From JAXLQL01 sp046331625 (GTDB lineage Bacteria > Acidobacteriota > Terriglobia > Bryobacterales > Bryobacteraceae), in assembly GCA_046331625.1 (NCBI GenBank), contig JAXLQL010000011.1:62001-126000 (forward strand): a DNA stretch of 64,000 bases. Direction: 5' to 3'. Numbering within the stretch: position 1 is the first letter of the stretch; every line of letters starts with the position of its first letter. Below, in pieces: positions 56,946 through 64,000 of this stretch. A model generated the notes under the pieces. That model had not been told where the DNA came from and searched no databases. It saw only the letters and a list, made by a program, of their open reading frames with translations. A program made the translations under genes and the position numbers.

Positions 56946-57623
56946 ATGGCTCGTCCCCTCGCTCCGCCGCTCGCTGATTTGCAGCCACCTAACGTGCAGC
57001 CAGCCGAGCGCGGCGAAGAAGTGGCGATCCATCTCCGTTGCCGGGACTTGGTCGAGCGGGTGCGCGACAATGAAACCGGCGCACTGGCCGAGCTTTATGA
57101 CGTCTTTGCGAAAGGAATCCGGTTCTACTTGTGGCGCCAGTTGGGCATCCAGGAACTGGACGATCACGTCCACGACGCATTCCTCATCGTCGTCGACGCC
57201 ATTCGCACCGGCGAGTTGCGGGAACCCGAGCGATTGATGGGATTTATTCGCACGGTGGTCAGGCGCATGGTGGCCGGCCAGATTGACCGGGCGGTGCAAG
57301 AGCGCCGCGAACAGTGCGACCTGGAGATTGGCTATTCGGTGATTGATCCGAGCGTCAATCCCGAAGAGGCGGCCATGACCGAGCAGCGGGCGCTGCTGAT
57401 GGAAGAGATCCTCATGGGGATCGAACCGCGCGACAGGGAGATCCTGACCCGCTTCTACGTGCGTGAGCAGTCCCACAACCAGATCTGCGAGGAGATGGGA
57501 CTCTCCGAGACCCAGTTCCGCCTCCTCAAGAGCCGCGCCAAGGCCCGTTTCGGGGAGTTGGGGCGGCGCAAGCTGAAAAAAATGTCGTTCGCGCGATTTT
57601 TGATGAGAAGTTCGGCGCGCTAA
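56946..57623 (+). CDS. ECF-type RNA polymerase sigma factor
   Basis: A 225-residue sigma-70-family protein. Region 2 is DNETGALAELYDVFAKGIRFYLWRQLGIQELDDHVHDAFLIVVDAI (with the core-binding and -10-recognising helices), followed by LMGFIRTVVRRMVAGQIDR, and region 4 is MGIEPRDREILTRFYVREQSHNQICEEMGLSETQFRLLKSRAKARF. Both are clear. ATG 56946 follows GGAGG by 8 bases; the open frame to 56442 is a shadow of the CHAT gene. It is followed 159 bases later by a membrane anti-sigma factor, and preceded by the TPR-CHAT gene, a recurrent acidobacterial neighbourhood as I recall it. Confidence 0.9.
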   Translation: MARPLAPPLADLQPPNVQPAERGEEVAIHLRCRDLVERVRDNETGALAELYDVFAKGIRFYLWRQLGIQELDDHVHDAFLIVVDAIRTGELREPERLMGFIRTVVRRMVAGQIDRAVQERREQCDLEIGYSVIDPSVNPEEAAMTEQRALLMEEILMGIEPRDREILTRFYVREQSHNQICEEMGLSETQFRLLKSRAKARFGELGRRKLKKMSFARFLMRSSAR

Positions 57624-57782
57624 ACGCACTACATATCGTAGGAGGCATGGATCGCGATCCAGCCTCCGAAAGTAGCGGCCGCCGCATGGGACGACCCTTG
57701 CCTACCAGGCAGGGATTCCGTTCTTCGGATGGCGGCCGGATAGCAGGGACGGCCCTAGGGGGAGAGGAGTCGGTACGAGTTC

Positions 57783-58391
57783 ATGAGTACGGTCCATGGT
57801 GCGCATTTAGATGAAGACATGGTCGAGTCATACGCGTTGGGGAAGCTGAGCGAACCGGAGGAGTCGCTCGTCGAGGAACACCTGCTGGTGTGCGAGTCAT
57901 GCCGCCAGCAAGTGGAACTGGAGGACGATTTCGTTCGGGCGTTTCGCATGGCCGATACCCGGCTGCGATCGGCGGAGGCGACTCGGCCAAGTTCGTGGGT
58001 GGGGCGGCTGCTTCGCTTTCGGCCGCTCCATCTTTCGGCTGCATTCGCGGTCTGTTGCATGTTGATTGTTTTGTACCGTCCTTCGACTCCGGACGCGGAC
58101 GTGAGCCTGGTGGCGACTCGCGGTGCGTTCGATTCGATTCAGACAGTGGCCGCGGGAGCCAATCTCACCTTGACTCTGGACGCCCGCGGTCTGCCGCAGG
58201 CCGGTTCGGTGGTGGCTGAACTGGCCGGTCCGGACGGAGCGGTGCTGTGGACGTCGACAGAGCGCATGATCGGTGACCAGGTGACGATTCGGCCCGCGGC
58301 CAAGCTTGCGTCCGGAGTCTACTGGGTCCGGTTGTACACGGCGGACTCGTCGCGGACGCTGCTGCGCGAGTTCGGGCTCCGGGCGAAATAG
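57783..58391 (+). CDS. membrane anti-sigma factor with zinc-finger-like domain
   Basis: A 202-residue protein. The N-terminal cytoplasmic domain has DEDMVESYALGKLSEPEESLVEEHLLVCESCRQQVELEDDF, a zf-HC2-type anti-sigma domain with the His-x3-Cys-x2-Cys motif. A single helix follows (LHLSAAFAVCCMLIVLY) and then a periplasmic beta domain (TLDARGLPQAGSVVAELAGPDGAVLW … SGVYWVRLYTADSSRTLLREFGL) like the sensory domains of zinc-finger anti-sigma proteins. It would hold the neighbouring sigma factor inactive until an envelope signal is sensed. Confidence 0.85.
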   Translation: MSTVHGAHLDEDMVESYALGKLSEPEESLVEEHLLVCESCRQQVELEDDFVRAFRMADTRLRSAEATRPSSWVGRLLRFRPLHLSAAFAVCCMLIVLYRPSTPDADVSLVATRGAFDSIQTVAAGANLTLTLDARGLPQAGSVVAELAGPDGAVLWTSTERMIGDQVTIRPAAKLASGVYWVRLYTADSSRTLLREFGLRAK

Positions 58392-58395
58392 CGGC

Positions 58396-58408
58396 GCGCC
58401 CGGCAGGC
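58396..58408. repeat. short intergenic repeat, GCGCCCGGCAGGC, copy 3
   Basis: Shares GCGCCCGGCAGGC with the element at 31668-31683 and differs at one position from that at 27281-27296. It lies directly after the anti-sigma stop codon. Confidence 0.5.
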
Positions 58409-58419
58409 CCGGAGTGAAA

Positions 58420-58425
58420 TACAAT
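58420..58425 (+). promoter_or_regulatory. -10 element, leaderless start of cytochrome/DUF1553 gene
   Basis: TACAAT, a near-consensus -10, ends 9 bases before ATG 58435, with no Shine-Dalgarno. Confidence 0.45.
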
Positions 58426-58434
58426 GGCTCCAGC

Positions 58435-61089
58435 ATGTCGAGGGTGTGGCTGACATTATCGATCGTCTTCGTGGCGCCGTTGGCGGCCGCCGATGACGAC
58501 AGCGAGTTCTTCGAGCGAAAGATTCGTCCCCTGCTGGCGGCCAACTGCCATTCCTGTCACACGAACTCGCGCATGGGCGGACTGCGCCTGGATTCGCGAG
58601 AGGCTGTGATGGCCGGCGGCAAGACCGGACCGGCGATTGTCCCGGGTAAGCCCGCCGAGAGCCTGTTGATCCAGGCGGTGAAGAGAACCCACGAGAGGCT
58701 GAAGATGCCGCCCACGGCTCCGCTTTCCGCCGCGGATGTGGCTTTGCTCGAAGAGTGGGTGAAGCGCGGCGCTGCGTGGCCGCAGGCTCCGGTTCCCAAG
58801 GGCGCTCCGATCGCGATCACCAAAGAGCAGCGCGAGTTCTGGAGTTTCCGTCCGGTGAAAAAGCCGGCGCTCCCGCCGGTGAAGAATAAAGCCTGGGTGA
58901 GGAGCGATGTCGACCGGTTCGTTTTGGCCAAGCTCGAACAAAGCGGACTCACGCCAATACCCGCGGCCGACAAACGAACTTGGCTCCGGCGCATCACGCT
59001 CGATCTGACGGGTCTGCCGCCAACGCCCGAAGAAGTTGCGGCATTCGAGAAGGACACCTCGCCGCAGGCCAGAGCCCGCGTGATCGATCATCTGCTCGAA
59101 TCGCCACACTACGGCGAACGCTGGGGCCGCTACTGGCTCGATCTCGCGCGTTACTCAGACGGCCAACTCGCCGCCGGAACCGATACGCCGCTCCCGAACG
59201 CGTACCGCTATCGCGATTGGGTGGTAGAAGCGTTCAACAAAGACATGCCCTACGACAAGTTCGTAAGGGCGCAGATTGCCGCCGATGCGATGAACGATCC
59301 GGCCATGCTTCCGGGGTTGGGCTTTCAATCGCTCGGCGCGGGCGCCAACGATCAGGTGGACGTAACCACCAAGGTCTTTCTCGGCCTCACGGTCGGCTGT
59401 GCGCAATGCCACGACCACAAGTACGATCCGATCCCCACCCGCGACTACTACTCGCTGCTCGGCGTGTTTCGCGGCACCCGCAACGAAGAGCATCCGCTCG
59501 TGCCGAAGTCCGATGTCGACGCCTATCAAGCGGTGAAGAAGCAGATCGACGAGCGCAAGGAGATCATCGCCGACTTCATCATCGTGCAGCAGCGCCAACT
59601 CGTGGACCTGCTGGCGCGCAGCACGGCGCGCTACATGGTGGCCGCTTGGAAGATCGCGCAAGGGCAGACGCCGGACAAGGCGGGGCTCGACCAGGAAACG
59701 CTCGATCGCTGGGTGAAGTACCTTGCCGATCCCAACCGCGAGCATCCTTATCTCAAAGACTGGTTCGCGCTGGTAGCCGGTAAGCCCACGGAAGATCAAG
59801 TGCGCGCCGCCGCCGACAGGTACCAGGCCTTCGCGCTCGACCTCATCGAGCGCTCGAAAGAGGTCGACGACAAGAACTACGTGGCTTTCGGCGGCAAGAA
59901 GGGCATGAAAGACGAGCGCACACGCCAGTACACCAACATCGTTTCGCTGCCGGTGCTCGACTTCTACCAGTGGCGCGAACTGGCGTCGGGTCCGTACAAC
60001 ATCGACGGATTCCGCGCGCCCGCGGGAGTCTTCTACTACGACGCCAAGGCCATCGAGCGCTTCCTCGGCGGCCACTCGAAGGACTATCTGGCGCAGTTGC
60101 GTTCCGAGGTGGCCGAGTTCGAGAAGAAGCTTCCACCGATGTATCCGTTCCTCCACGCGGTGAAAGACACCGCTGAACCGAAGGACATTCGCGTCGCCAT
60201 TCGCGGTGACGCGAACACTCCGGGTGAAATCGCGCCGCGGCGATTTCTTGCGGTGCTGTGCAACGGCGAGCCTGCTCCCTTCCAGAAGGGAAGCGGCCGC
60301 GCGGAGTTGGCCGAGGCCATCGGGACGGCGTCGAATCCGTTGACGGCGCGCGTGATGGTGAATCGCATTTGGCAGCATCACTTCGGCGTGGGGATCGTGA
60401 AATCGGCGTCGAACTTCGGACAAATGGGTGAGCGGCCCACACATCCGGAACTACTCGATTACCTCGCGGCCCGTTTCGTCGAATCCGGCTGGTCAGTGAA
60501 GACGATCCATCGCGAAATCCTGCTCTCGGCTACCTACGGTTTGTCCGTGGCGCGCGACGAGAAGAATGAAACCGCCGATCCGGCCAATCGGCTGCTGTGG
60601 CGAGCGAATCTGGTGCACCGGCTCGACATGGAAGCCCTGCGCGACTCGATTCTCGCCGTGTCGGGCAAGCTCGATTCCAAGGTCGGTGGCGCCGCCGCGC
60701 CGCTGGCTCCAGAGAATGTCCGGCGCTCGCTCTACCTCACCATTTCGCGAACGCGACTCGATCCGGCGATGGCGTTGTTCGATTTTCCCGACGCCAATGC
60801 TACCACCGAGGAACGGCCGGTGACGGCGGGTCCGCTGCAAGGGCTGTTCTTCCTGAACAGCAAGTTCGTGCAGGAGCAATCGCGGGCGCTGCATCAGCGG
60901 CTCGAACGCGAGGCAGGCGCCGATGCGGCGTCGCGGATCCGTCGCGCGTATGCGCTCCTGTACGGTCGCGCTCCGGACGCCCAGGAACTGAAGCTCGGCT
61001 CTGACTTCGTCGCTTCCGGCGAACCCAAGGCGTGGAGCCAATATCTGCAGGCATTGCTCGGATCGGCCGAGTTTACCAGCGTGAATTGA
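58435..61089 (+). CDS. planctomycete-type cytochrome C/DUF1549/DUF1553 protein
   Basis: An 884-residue secreted protein. The signal peptide (MSRVWLTLSIVFVAPLAAA) precedes a PSCyt1 cytochrome-like domain with a haem-binding Cys-x-x-Cys-His motif (IRPLLAANCHSCHTNSRMGGLRLDS). The DUF1549 domain follows (VDRFVLAKLEQSGLTPIPAADKRTWLRRITLDLTGLPPTPEEVAAF, YGERWGRYWLDLARYSDGQ, and a second haem-like VGCAQCHDHKYDPI), then the C-terminal DUF1553 (NPLTARVMVNRIWQHHFGVGIVKSASNFGQMGERPTHPELLDYLA). This family is abundant in planctomycetes and Solibacter and always precedes a DUF1501 gene, as here. Electron transfer or sugar oxidation has been proposed; unproven. Confidence 0.94.
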   Translation: MSRVWLTLSIVFVAPLAAADDDSEFFERKIRPLLAANCHSCHTNSRMGGLRLDSREAVMAGGKTGPAIVPGKPAESLLIQAVKRTHERLKMPPTAPLSAADVALLEEWVKRGAAWPQAPVPKGAPIAITKEQREFWSFRPVKKPALPPVKNKAWVRSDVDRFVLAKLEQSGLTPIPAADKRTWLRRITLDLTGLPPTPEEVAAFEKDTSPQARARVIDHLLESPHYGERWGRYWLDLARYSDGQLAAGTDTPLPNAYRYRDWVVEAFNKDMPYDKFVRAQIAADAMNDPAMLPGLGFQSLGAGANDQVDVTTKVFLGLTVGCAQCHDHKYDPIPTRDYYSLLGVFRGTRNEEHPLVPKSDVDAYQAVKKQIDERKEIIADFIIVQQRQLVDLLARSTARYMVAAWKIAQGQTPDKAGLDQETLDRWVKYLADPNREHPYLKDWFALVAGKPTEDQVRAAADRYQAFALDLIERSKEVDDKNYVAFGGKKGMKDERTRQYTNIVSLPVLDFYQWRELASGPYNIDGFRAPAGVFYYDAKAIERFLGGHSKDYLAQLRSEVAEFEKKLPPMYPFLHAVKDTAEPKDIRVAIRGDANTPGEIAPRRFLAVLCNGEPAPFQKGSGRAELAEAIGTASNPLTARVMVNRIWQHHFGVGIVKSASNFGQMGERPTHPELLDYLAARFVESGWSVKTIHREILLSATYGLSVARDEKNETADPANRLLWRANLVHRLDMEALRDSILAVSGKLDSKVGGAAAPLAPENVRRSLYLTISRTRLDPAMALFDFPDANATTEERPVTAGPLQGLFFLNSKFVQEQSRALHQRLEREAGADAASRIRRAYALLYGRAPDAQELKLGSDFVASGEPKAWSQYLQALLGSAEFTSVN

Positions 61090-61113
61090 AATAGAATAGA
61101 CGGCGAGGGCAGC

Positions 61114-62502
61114 ATGCGCCAACGAATCGGACTCGACAGACGAACTTTTCTCCAGACCTTGGGCGGTGGCTTCGGAATGGTTGGGTTGCGCGGCACGCTC
61201 GATGCGGCCAGCGTGGATCCAATGGCGGTAAAGCAGCCGCACTTTCCAGGCAAGGCGAAGCACGTCATCTTCCTCTTCTTGAATGGCGGCATGTCGCAGG
61301 TGGATACGTTCGATCCCAAGCCCGCGCTAGTGAAGTATGACGGGCAGCCGATGCCCGGGCCGAAGATCCAGACTGATCGCGCTTCGGGGAGCTTGATGCG
61401 ATCGCCGTGGAACTTCGCCAAGCACGGCCAGAGCGGCATCGAAGTCAGCGACATCTTCCCCGAAGTGGCCAAGCGCATTGACGATTTCTGCGTGGTCCGT
61501 TCCATGTACACCGATTCCGGCAATCACGGACCGTCGTTGCAGATCATGAACTGCGGGCACCAGTTGCCAGGGCGTCCGTCGATGGGTTCATGGGTGACCT
61601 ACGGGTTGGGCACCGAGAATCGGAACCTGCCGGGATTCGTGGTGCTGTGTCCGGGCTTCCCGGTGCTCGGTTCGTCGCTGTGGTCGGCGGGCTACATGCC
61701 GTCGATCTATCAGGGCGTGCACATTCAGAACTCGGAAGTGGAGCCCGAGAAGCTGATCCAGAACTTGCGCAACACCGAGCTCAGCAGCGAAGAGCAGAAG
61801 CGGCAACTGGCGCTGCTCGGCGCGCTGAACCGCAAGTATGTGGACCGCACCGGTTCGCTGCCGCAGATCGAGAGCGCGGTGCAATCGATGGAGTCTGCGT
61901 TTCGGCTCCAGGCCGAAGCGACCGACGTGTTCGATATCCGCAAAGAGCCCGACCACGTGCGGCGCCGCTACGACATCTCCGATTTCGGGCGCGGCTGCTT
62001 GCTCGCCCTGCGCATGGTGGAGAAGGGCGTGCGGATGGTGCAGATCTTCTACGGCAACTTCCAGCCGTGGGACAGTCACGACGACATTCGCGTGCATGGG
62101 AAGCTCGCGGCGAAGTCCGATGGCCCGATTGCGGCGCTGGTGGATGACTTGAAGTCGCGCGGGCTGTTCAACGAGACGCTGATCCTGATCGGCGGCGAGT
62201 TCGGGCGTACGCCGATGATCCAGAATTCCGGCCTCGAGAAGCTCGGATGCGGTCGCGACCACAATACGCCCGGGTTCACGATGCTCCTCGCCGGCGGCGG
62301 CGTCAAGGGCGGTACGGTGTACGGCGCGACGGACGATTTCGGGTTCAAGGCGATCGACAAGCGGACCCACGTGCATGACATTCATGCGACGGCGCTGCAT
62401 CTGCTCGGGTTCGATCACCTGAAGCTCACCTATCGCCACGCGGGCCGGGATTTCCGGCTGACCGACGTGCACGGGAATCTGATCCCCGAAATCGTCGCGT
62501 AA
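61114..62502 (+). CDS. DUF1501-family secreted protein, second copy
   Basis: A 462-residue protein with a Tat-like N terminus (GLDRRTFLQTLGGGFGMVGL) and DUF1501 motifs: HVIFLFLNGGMSQVDTFDPKPAL, GNHGPSLQIMNCGHQLPGRPSMGSWV, and LIGGEFGRTPMIQNSGLEKLGCGRDHN with FTMLLAGGGVKGGTVYGATDDFG near the C terminus. It belongs to the DUF1549/DUF1553-linked subgroup, unlike the DUF1800-linked copy at 31.7 kb. It follows its partner by 24 bases. A phosphatase/sulfatase-like fold is inferred from the family. Confidence 0.93.
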   Translation: MRQRIGLDRRTFLQTLGGGFGMVGLRGTLDAASVDPMAVKQPHFPGKAKHVIFLFLNGGMSQVDTFDPKPALVKYDGQPMPGPKIQTDRASGSLMRSPWNFAKHGQSGIEVSDIFPEVAKRIDDFCVVRSMYTDSGNHGPSLQIMNCGHQLPGRPSMGSWVTYGLGTENRNLPGFVVLCPGFPVLGSSLWSAGYMPSIYQGVHIQNSEVEPEKLIQNLRNTELSSEEQKRQLALLGALNRKYVDRTGSLPQIESAVQSMESAFRLQAEATDVFDIRKEPDHVRRRYDISDFGRGCLLALRMVEKGVRMVQIFYGNFQPWDSHDDIRVHGKLAAKSDGPIAALVDDLKSRGLFNETLILIGGEFGRTPMIQNSGLEKLGCGRDHNTPGFTMLLAGGGVKGGTVYGATDDFGFKAIDKRTHVHDIHATALHLLGFDHLKLTYRHAGRDFRLTDVHGNLIPEIVA

Positions 62503-62506
62503 CTCC

Positions 62507-62655
62507 GTGTAGGGCGGGCTTCAGCCAGCGCGGGACTTGAGTGCCGCTTCCGTTCGCTCCACATGCGCTAGTAGCAACGCTCCGATTCGCGATTGCGGCT
62601 CCGCCGCGATGTAGGGCAGGCTTCCAGCCTGCAGCGGGACTTTCACTCCCGCTTC
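62507..62655. repeat. two REP-like repeats in tandem
   Basis: Copies at 62507-62547 (GTAGGGCGGGCTTCAGCC … GCGGGACTT) and 62608-62655 (GTAGGGCAGGCTTCCAGCC … GCGGGACTTTCACTCCCGC) match the one inside the MITE-like element at 19613. Each holds two hairpins. They fill the gap between the convergent DUF1501 and clpS genes and may serve as terminators. Confidence 0.65.
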
Positions 62656-62659
62656 CGAA

Positions 62660-62998
62660 CTACGCGCGACCACCCGCCGGCTCCACAATCGCCGACATCG
62701 ACCCCTTACACTTCGGCATCCTCGGATCCCTCCCATACGCGTGAATCTGGTCGCGTCCGAACTCCGCAGCCGGAAGCTCGCAGGTCATGACGATCGTGCG
62801 ACCCGTCGCGTCCACCTCCACCGCATGGCGATACGCCGTCTCCGCCGTCATGAAGAACAGCTTGCACAGCATCTCGATCACGTAGTCATACGTGTGATCA
62901 TCGTCGTCGAGCAGGACGACGTTGAACATCGGCGTCAAATCGTCCTGGTTGGAAGTTCCCGAAGAAGTCCCGATCTCGGGAAGCGTGATGGTCGGCAT
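62660..62998 (-). CDS. clpS: ATP-dependent Clp protease adaptor ClpS
   Basis: A 112-residue N-end-rule adaptor that delivers proteins to ClpAP. The N-terminal extension (IGTSSGTSNQDDLTP) is flexible; the core has MFNVVLLDDDDHTYDYVIEMLCKLF (the Asp-Asp pocket residues), ETAYRHAVEVDATGRTIVMTCELPAAEF, matching ClpS. The C-terminal tail (IHAYGRDPRMPKCKGSMSAIVE) is longer than in Escherichia coli ClpS and typical of acidobacterial forms. ATG 62998 is 5 bases after the stop of the metallo-hydrolase gene. Confidence 0.92.
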   Translation of the reverse strand: MPTITLPEIGTSSGTSNQDDLTPMFNVVLLDDDDHTYDYVIEMLCKLFFMTAETAYRHAVEVDATGRTIVMTCELPAAEFGRDQIHAYGRDPRMPKCKGSMSAIVEPAGGRA

Positions 62999-63003
62999 GT
63001 TGC

Positions 63004-64000
63004 CTAAGCGCTTCTCTCCAGTGCCTTGTAGATATGTTCGATGTTGGTCTTGACCGAGTCGGCGATCACCTGCTCATGCGCCGGCAACGGCGGCGGAAGC
63101 ATGCGGTACTTCAGAATCGCCTCGGCCGTGCGTTCGGCGTAACCGCCATCGGCGAGCGTCTTGAGCGATGCCGGCTTGATCTCGGCCTGCACGGCTTCGA
63201 GCGGCTTCCCGCCACGCCGCGCGCGCACCACCGCTTCCGTCAACTCCTCGATGTAGTTGCCCATCTGGTAGGCGCGGTCCTTCGAGTGGAACACGCCGCC
63301 ATGGCCGCCGGCGATGTGCGCAAAGTCGAATTCGGCCACGTGCAGCAGCGTGCGCGGCCAGTCGTGTGGATAGCCGTCGCCGATGAAAGGGAAGAATCCG
63401 TGCAACAGATCGCCCGTCGCGACAGTCTTCTTCGCTGGGCAGAACACCACCACGTCACCCGAAGTGTGGCCGCGGCCGCGGAAGGCGAGATGCAGGTCAT
63501 GCGCCTTGTCGTGCAGGATGAGGTCGCGCTCGAAGGTGAGGTTCGGCAGTTCCGGCCGGAACTCCTTCATCTCGCGCAGATAGTCCTGCGTCTCGCGCAG
63601 CATTCGCTGATGCACCGCTTTATCCTGCGGCGACTTCGCGTCGGCGGCGAGCTTCTTGTAGCTCTCCACTGACTTCTCGAGCTGCGTGAATGATTCCTTC
63701 AGTCTCGGAACCGTCTCCTGGCCGATCAACTTGCGCGTGGTCTCGCTCGAGACAATGTCGGCGCGCGGAGCGATGCGGCGATAAGCGGGCAGCCCCTGTG
63801 CGTGGTCCCAGTGGAAGTGCGACGAGACCACGTAGCGCACCGGCTTCGAGATGCCCATGTTCCGAACCTGCCGCACCAGCGAAGCTACGGCCGAAGGCTT
63901 CGAGTGCGAGTCCATGATCAGCAGGTCCTCCGCGTTCTCGAAGATCACGGCGTTCGAGTTGAGCAGCGTCTGCGGACGCGCGAGCGCGGCGTAGATACCG
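63004..64000 (-). CDS. metallo-beta-lactamase-fold hydrolase, partial
   Basis: The gene enters from the right edge; about 332 residues are present and the N terminus is missing (upstream frame reads GIYAALARPQTLLNSNAVIF at the edge). The metal motif is VVSSHFHWDHAQGLPAYR (His-x-His-x-Asp-His), followed by HLAFRGRGHTSGDVVVFCPAKKTVATGDLLHG (second site) and AHIAGGHGGVFHSKDRAYQMGNYIEEL. An internal helical insert of about 70 residues with RMLRETQDYLREMKEF is like SoxH/quinoprotein-relay-type MBL proteins. Substrate unknown. It is the upstream partner of clpS. Confidence 0.87.
   Translation of the reverse strand, partial: GIYAALARPQTLLNSNAVIFENAEDLLIMDSHSKPSAVASLVRQVRNMGISKPVRYVVSSHFHWDHAQGLPAYRRIAPRADIVSSETTRKLIGQETVPRLKESFTQLEKSVESYKKLAADAKSPQDKAVHQRMLRETQDYLREMKEFRPELPNLTFERDLILHDKAHDLHLAFRGRGHTSGDVVVFCPAKKTVATGDLLHGFFPFIGDGYPHDWPRTLLHVAEFDFAHIAGGHGGVFHSKDRAYQMGNYIEELTEAVVRARRGGKPLEAVQAEIKPASLKTLADGGYAERTAEAILKYRMLPPPLPAHEQVIADSVKTNIEHIYKALERSA

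Overview
The window reads as a chromosomal segment of an acidobacterium of the Solibacter/Bryobacter type (Bryobacterales); this is inferred from gene content only. Supporting points are the high G+C, secreted DUF1501 and DUF1800 proteins, a planctomycete-like cytochrome c/DUF1549/DUF1553 protein, an exosortase-linked polysaccharide locus, a TPR-CHAT protein next to an ECF sigma/anti-sigma pair, and many genes that start without a Shine-Dalgarno site. No rRNA, tRNA, CRISPR array or prophage was seen. Both ends cut through genes.

Layout. 0-4.5 kb: a partial esterase-like hydrolase, a 37-residue membrane peptide, a phosphoribosyltransferase, and a minus-strand operon of DAHP synthase, an unknown membrane protein and a PfkB kinase. 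Upstream of the DAHP synthase lies what looks like a complete transcription attenuator with a Phe-rich 13-residue leader peptide. 4.5-12.5 kb: surface polysaccharide/exosortase locus (GT4 glycosyltransferase, polysaccharide deacetylase, O-ligase, GT39, DegT aminotransferase, exosortase). 12.5-21.2 kb: TerC protein, a second GT39, a Gfo/Idh/MocA oxidoreductase coupled to an O-methyltransferase, a decayed TonB-C-like gene, a YbaK deacylase, an amidohydrolase, an acyltransferase-like remnant carrying a MITE-like insertion, and two lipoproteins. 21.2-27.2 kb: type IV pilus-like operon (pilB, pilM, pilN, pilO, pilP-like, and a pseudopilin with a long PGQP tract). 27.3-30 kb: small genes and a broken MazEF-like pair. 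30-35.7 kb: sulfatase and a DUF1800/DUF1501 pair. 36.1-38.2 kb: a degenerate fragment and a complete IS1380-family element. 38.5-43.2 kb: gliding-type ABC exporter operon with a fused permease/GldG protein. 43.2-44.1 kb: HicB-like gene broken by a 17-bp tandem repeat, and a DUF4160/DUF2442 pair. 45.1-54 kb: phenylalanine/tyrosine catabolism. 54-62.5 kb: TPR-CHAT protein, ECF sigma, anti-sigma, cytochrome/DUF1553 and DUF1501 genes, plus an 18-residue peptide. 62.5-64 kb: REP-like repeats, clpS and a partial metallo-beta-lactamase-fold gene.

How the genes work together. The catabolic region would run Phe to Tyr (phhA), to 4-hydroxyphenylpyruvate (aminotransferase), to homogentisate (hppD), to maleylacetoacetate (hmgA), then fumarate plus acetoacetate (fahA), with an acyl-CoA synthetase taking the acetoacetate and a divergent GntR regulator. 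No maleylacetoacetate isomerase is visible; an unknown gene translationally locked between hmgA and fahA is the obvious candidate for that step. hppD carries a one-base frameshift. The same window also holds an apparently Phe-sensing DAHP synthase, so synthesis and breakdown of aromatic amino acids lie about 40 kb apart.

Sequence-level themes: -10-like TAnnAT hexamers lie 6-9 bases before the start codons of at least eight genes without Shine-Dalgarno sites, suggesting leaderless transcripts. Several toxin-antitoxin-like genes are decaying. CTAG, normally rare, bounds the IS1380 element and the MITE and is clustered five times in 56 bp upstream of the sigma factor.
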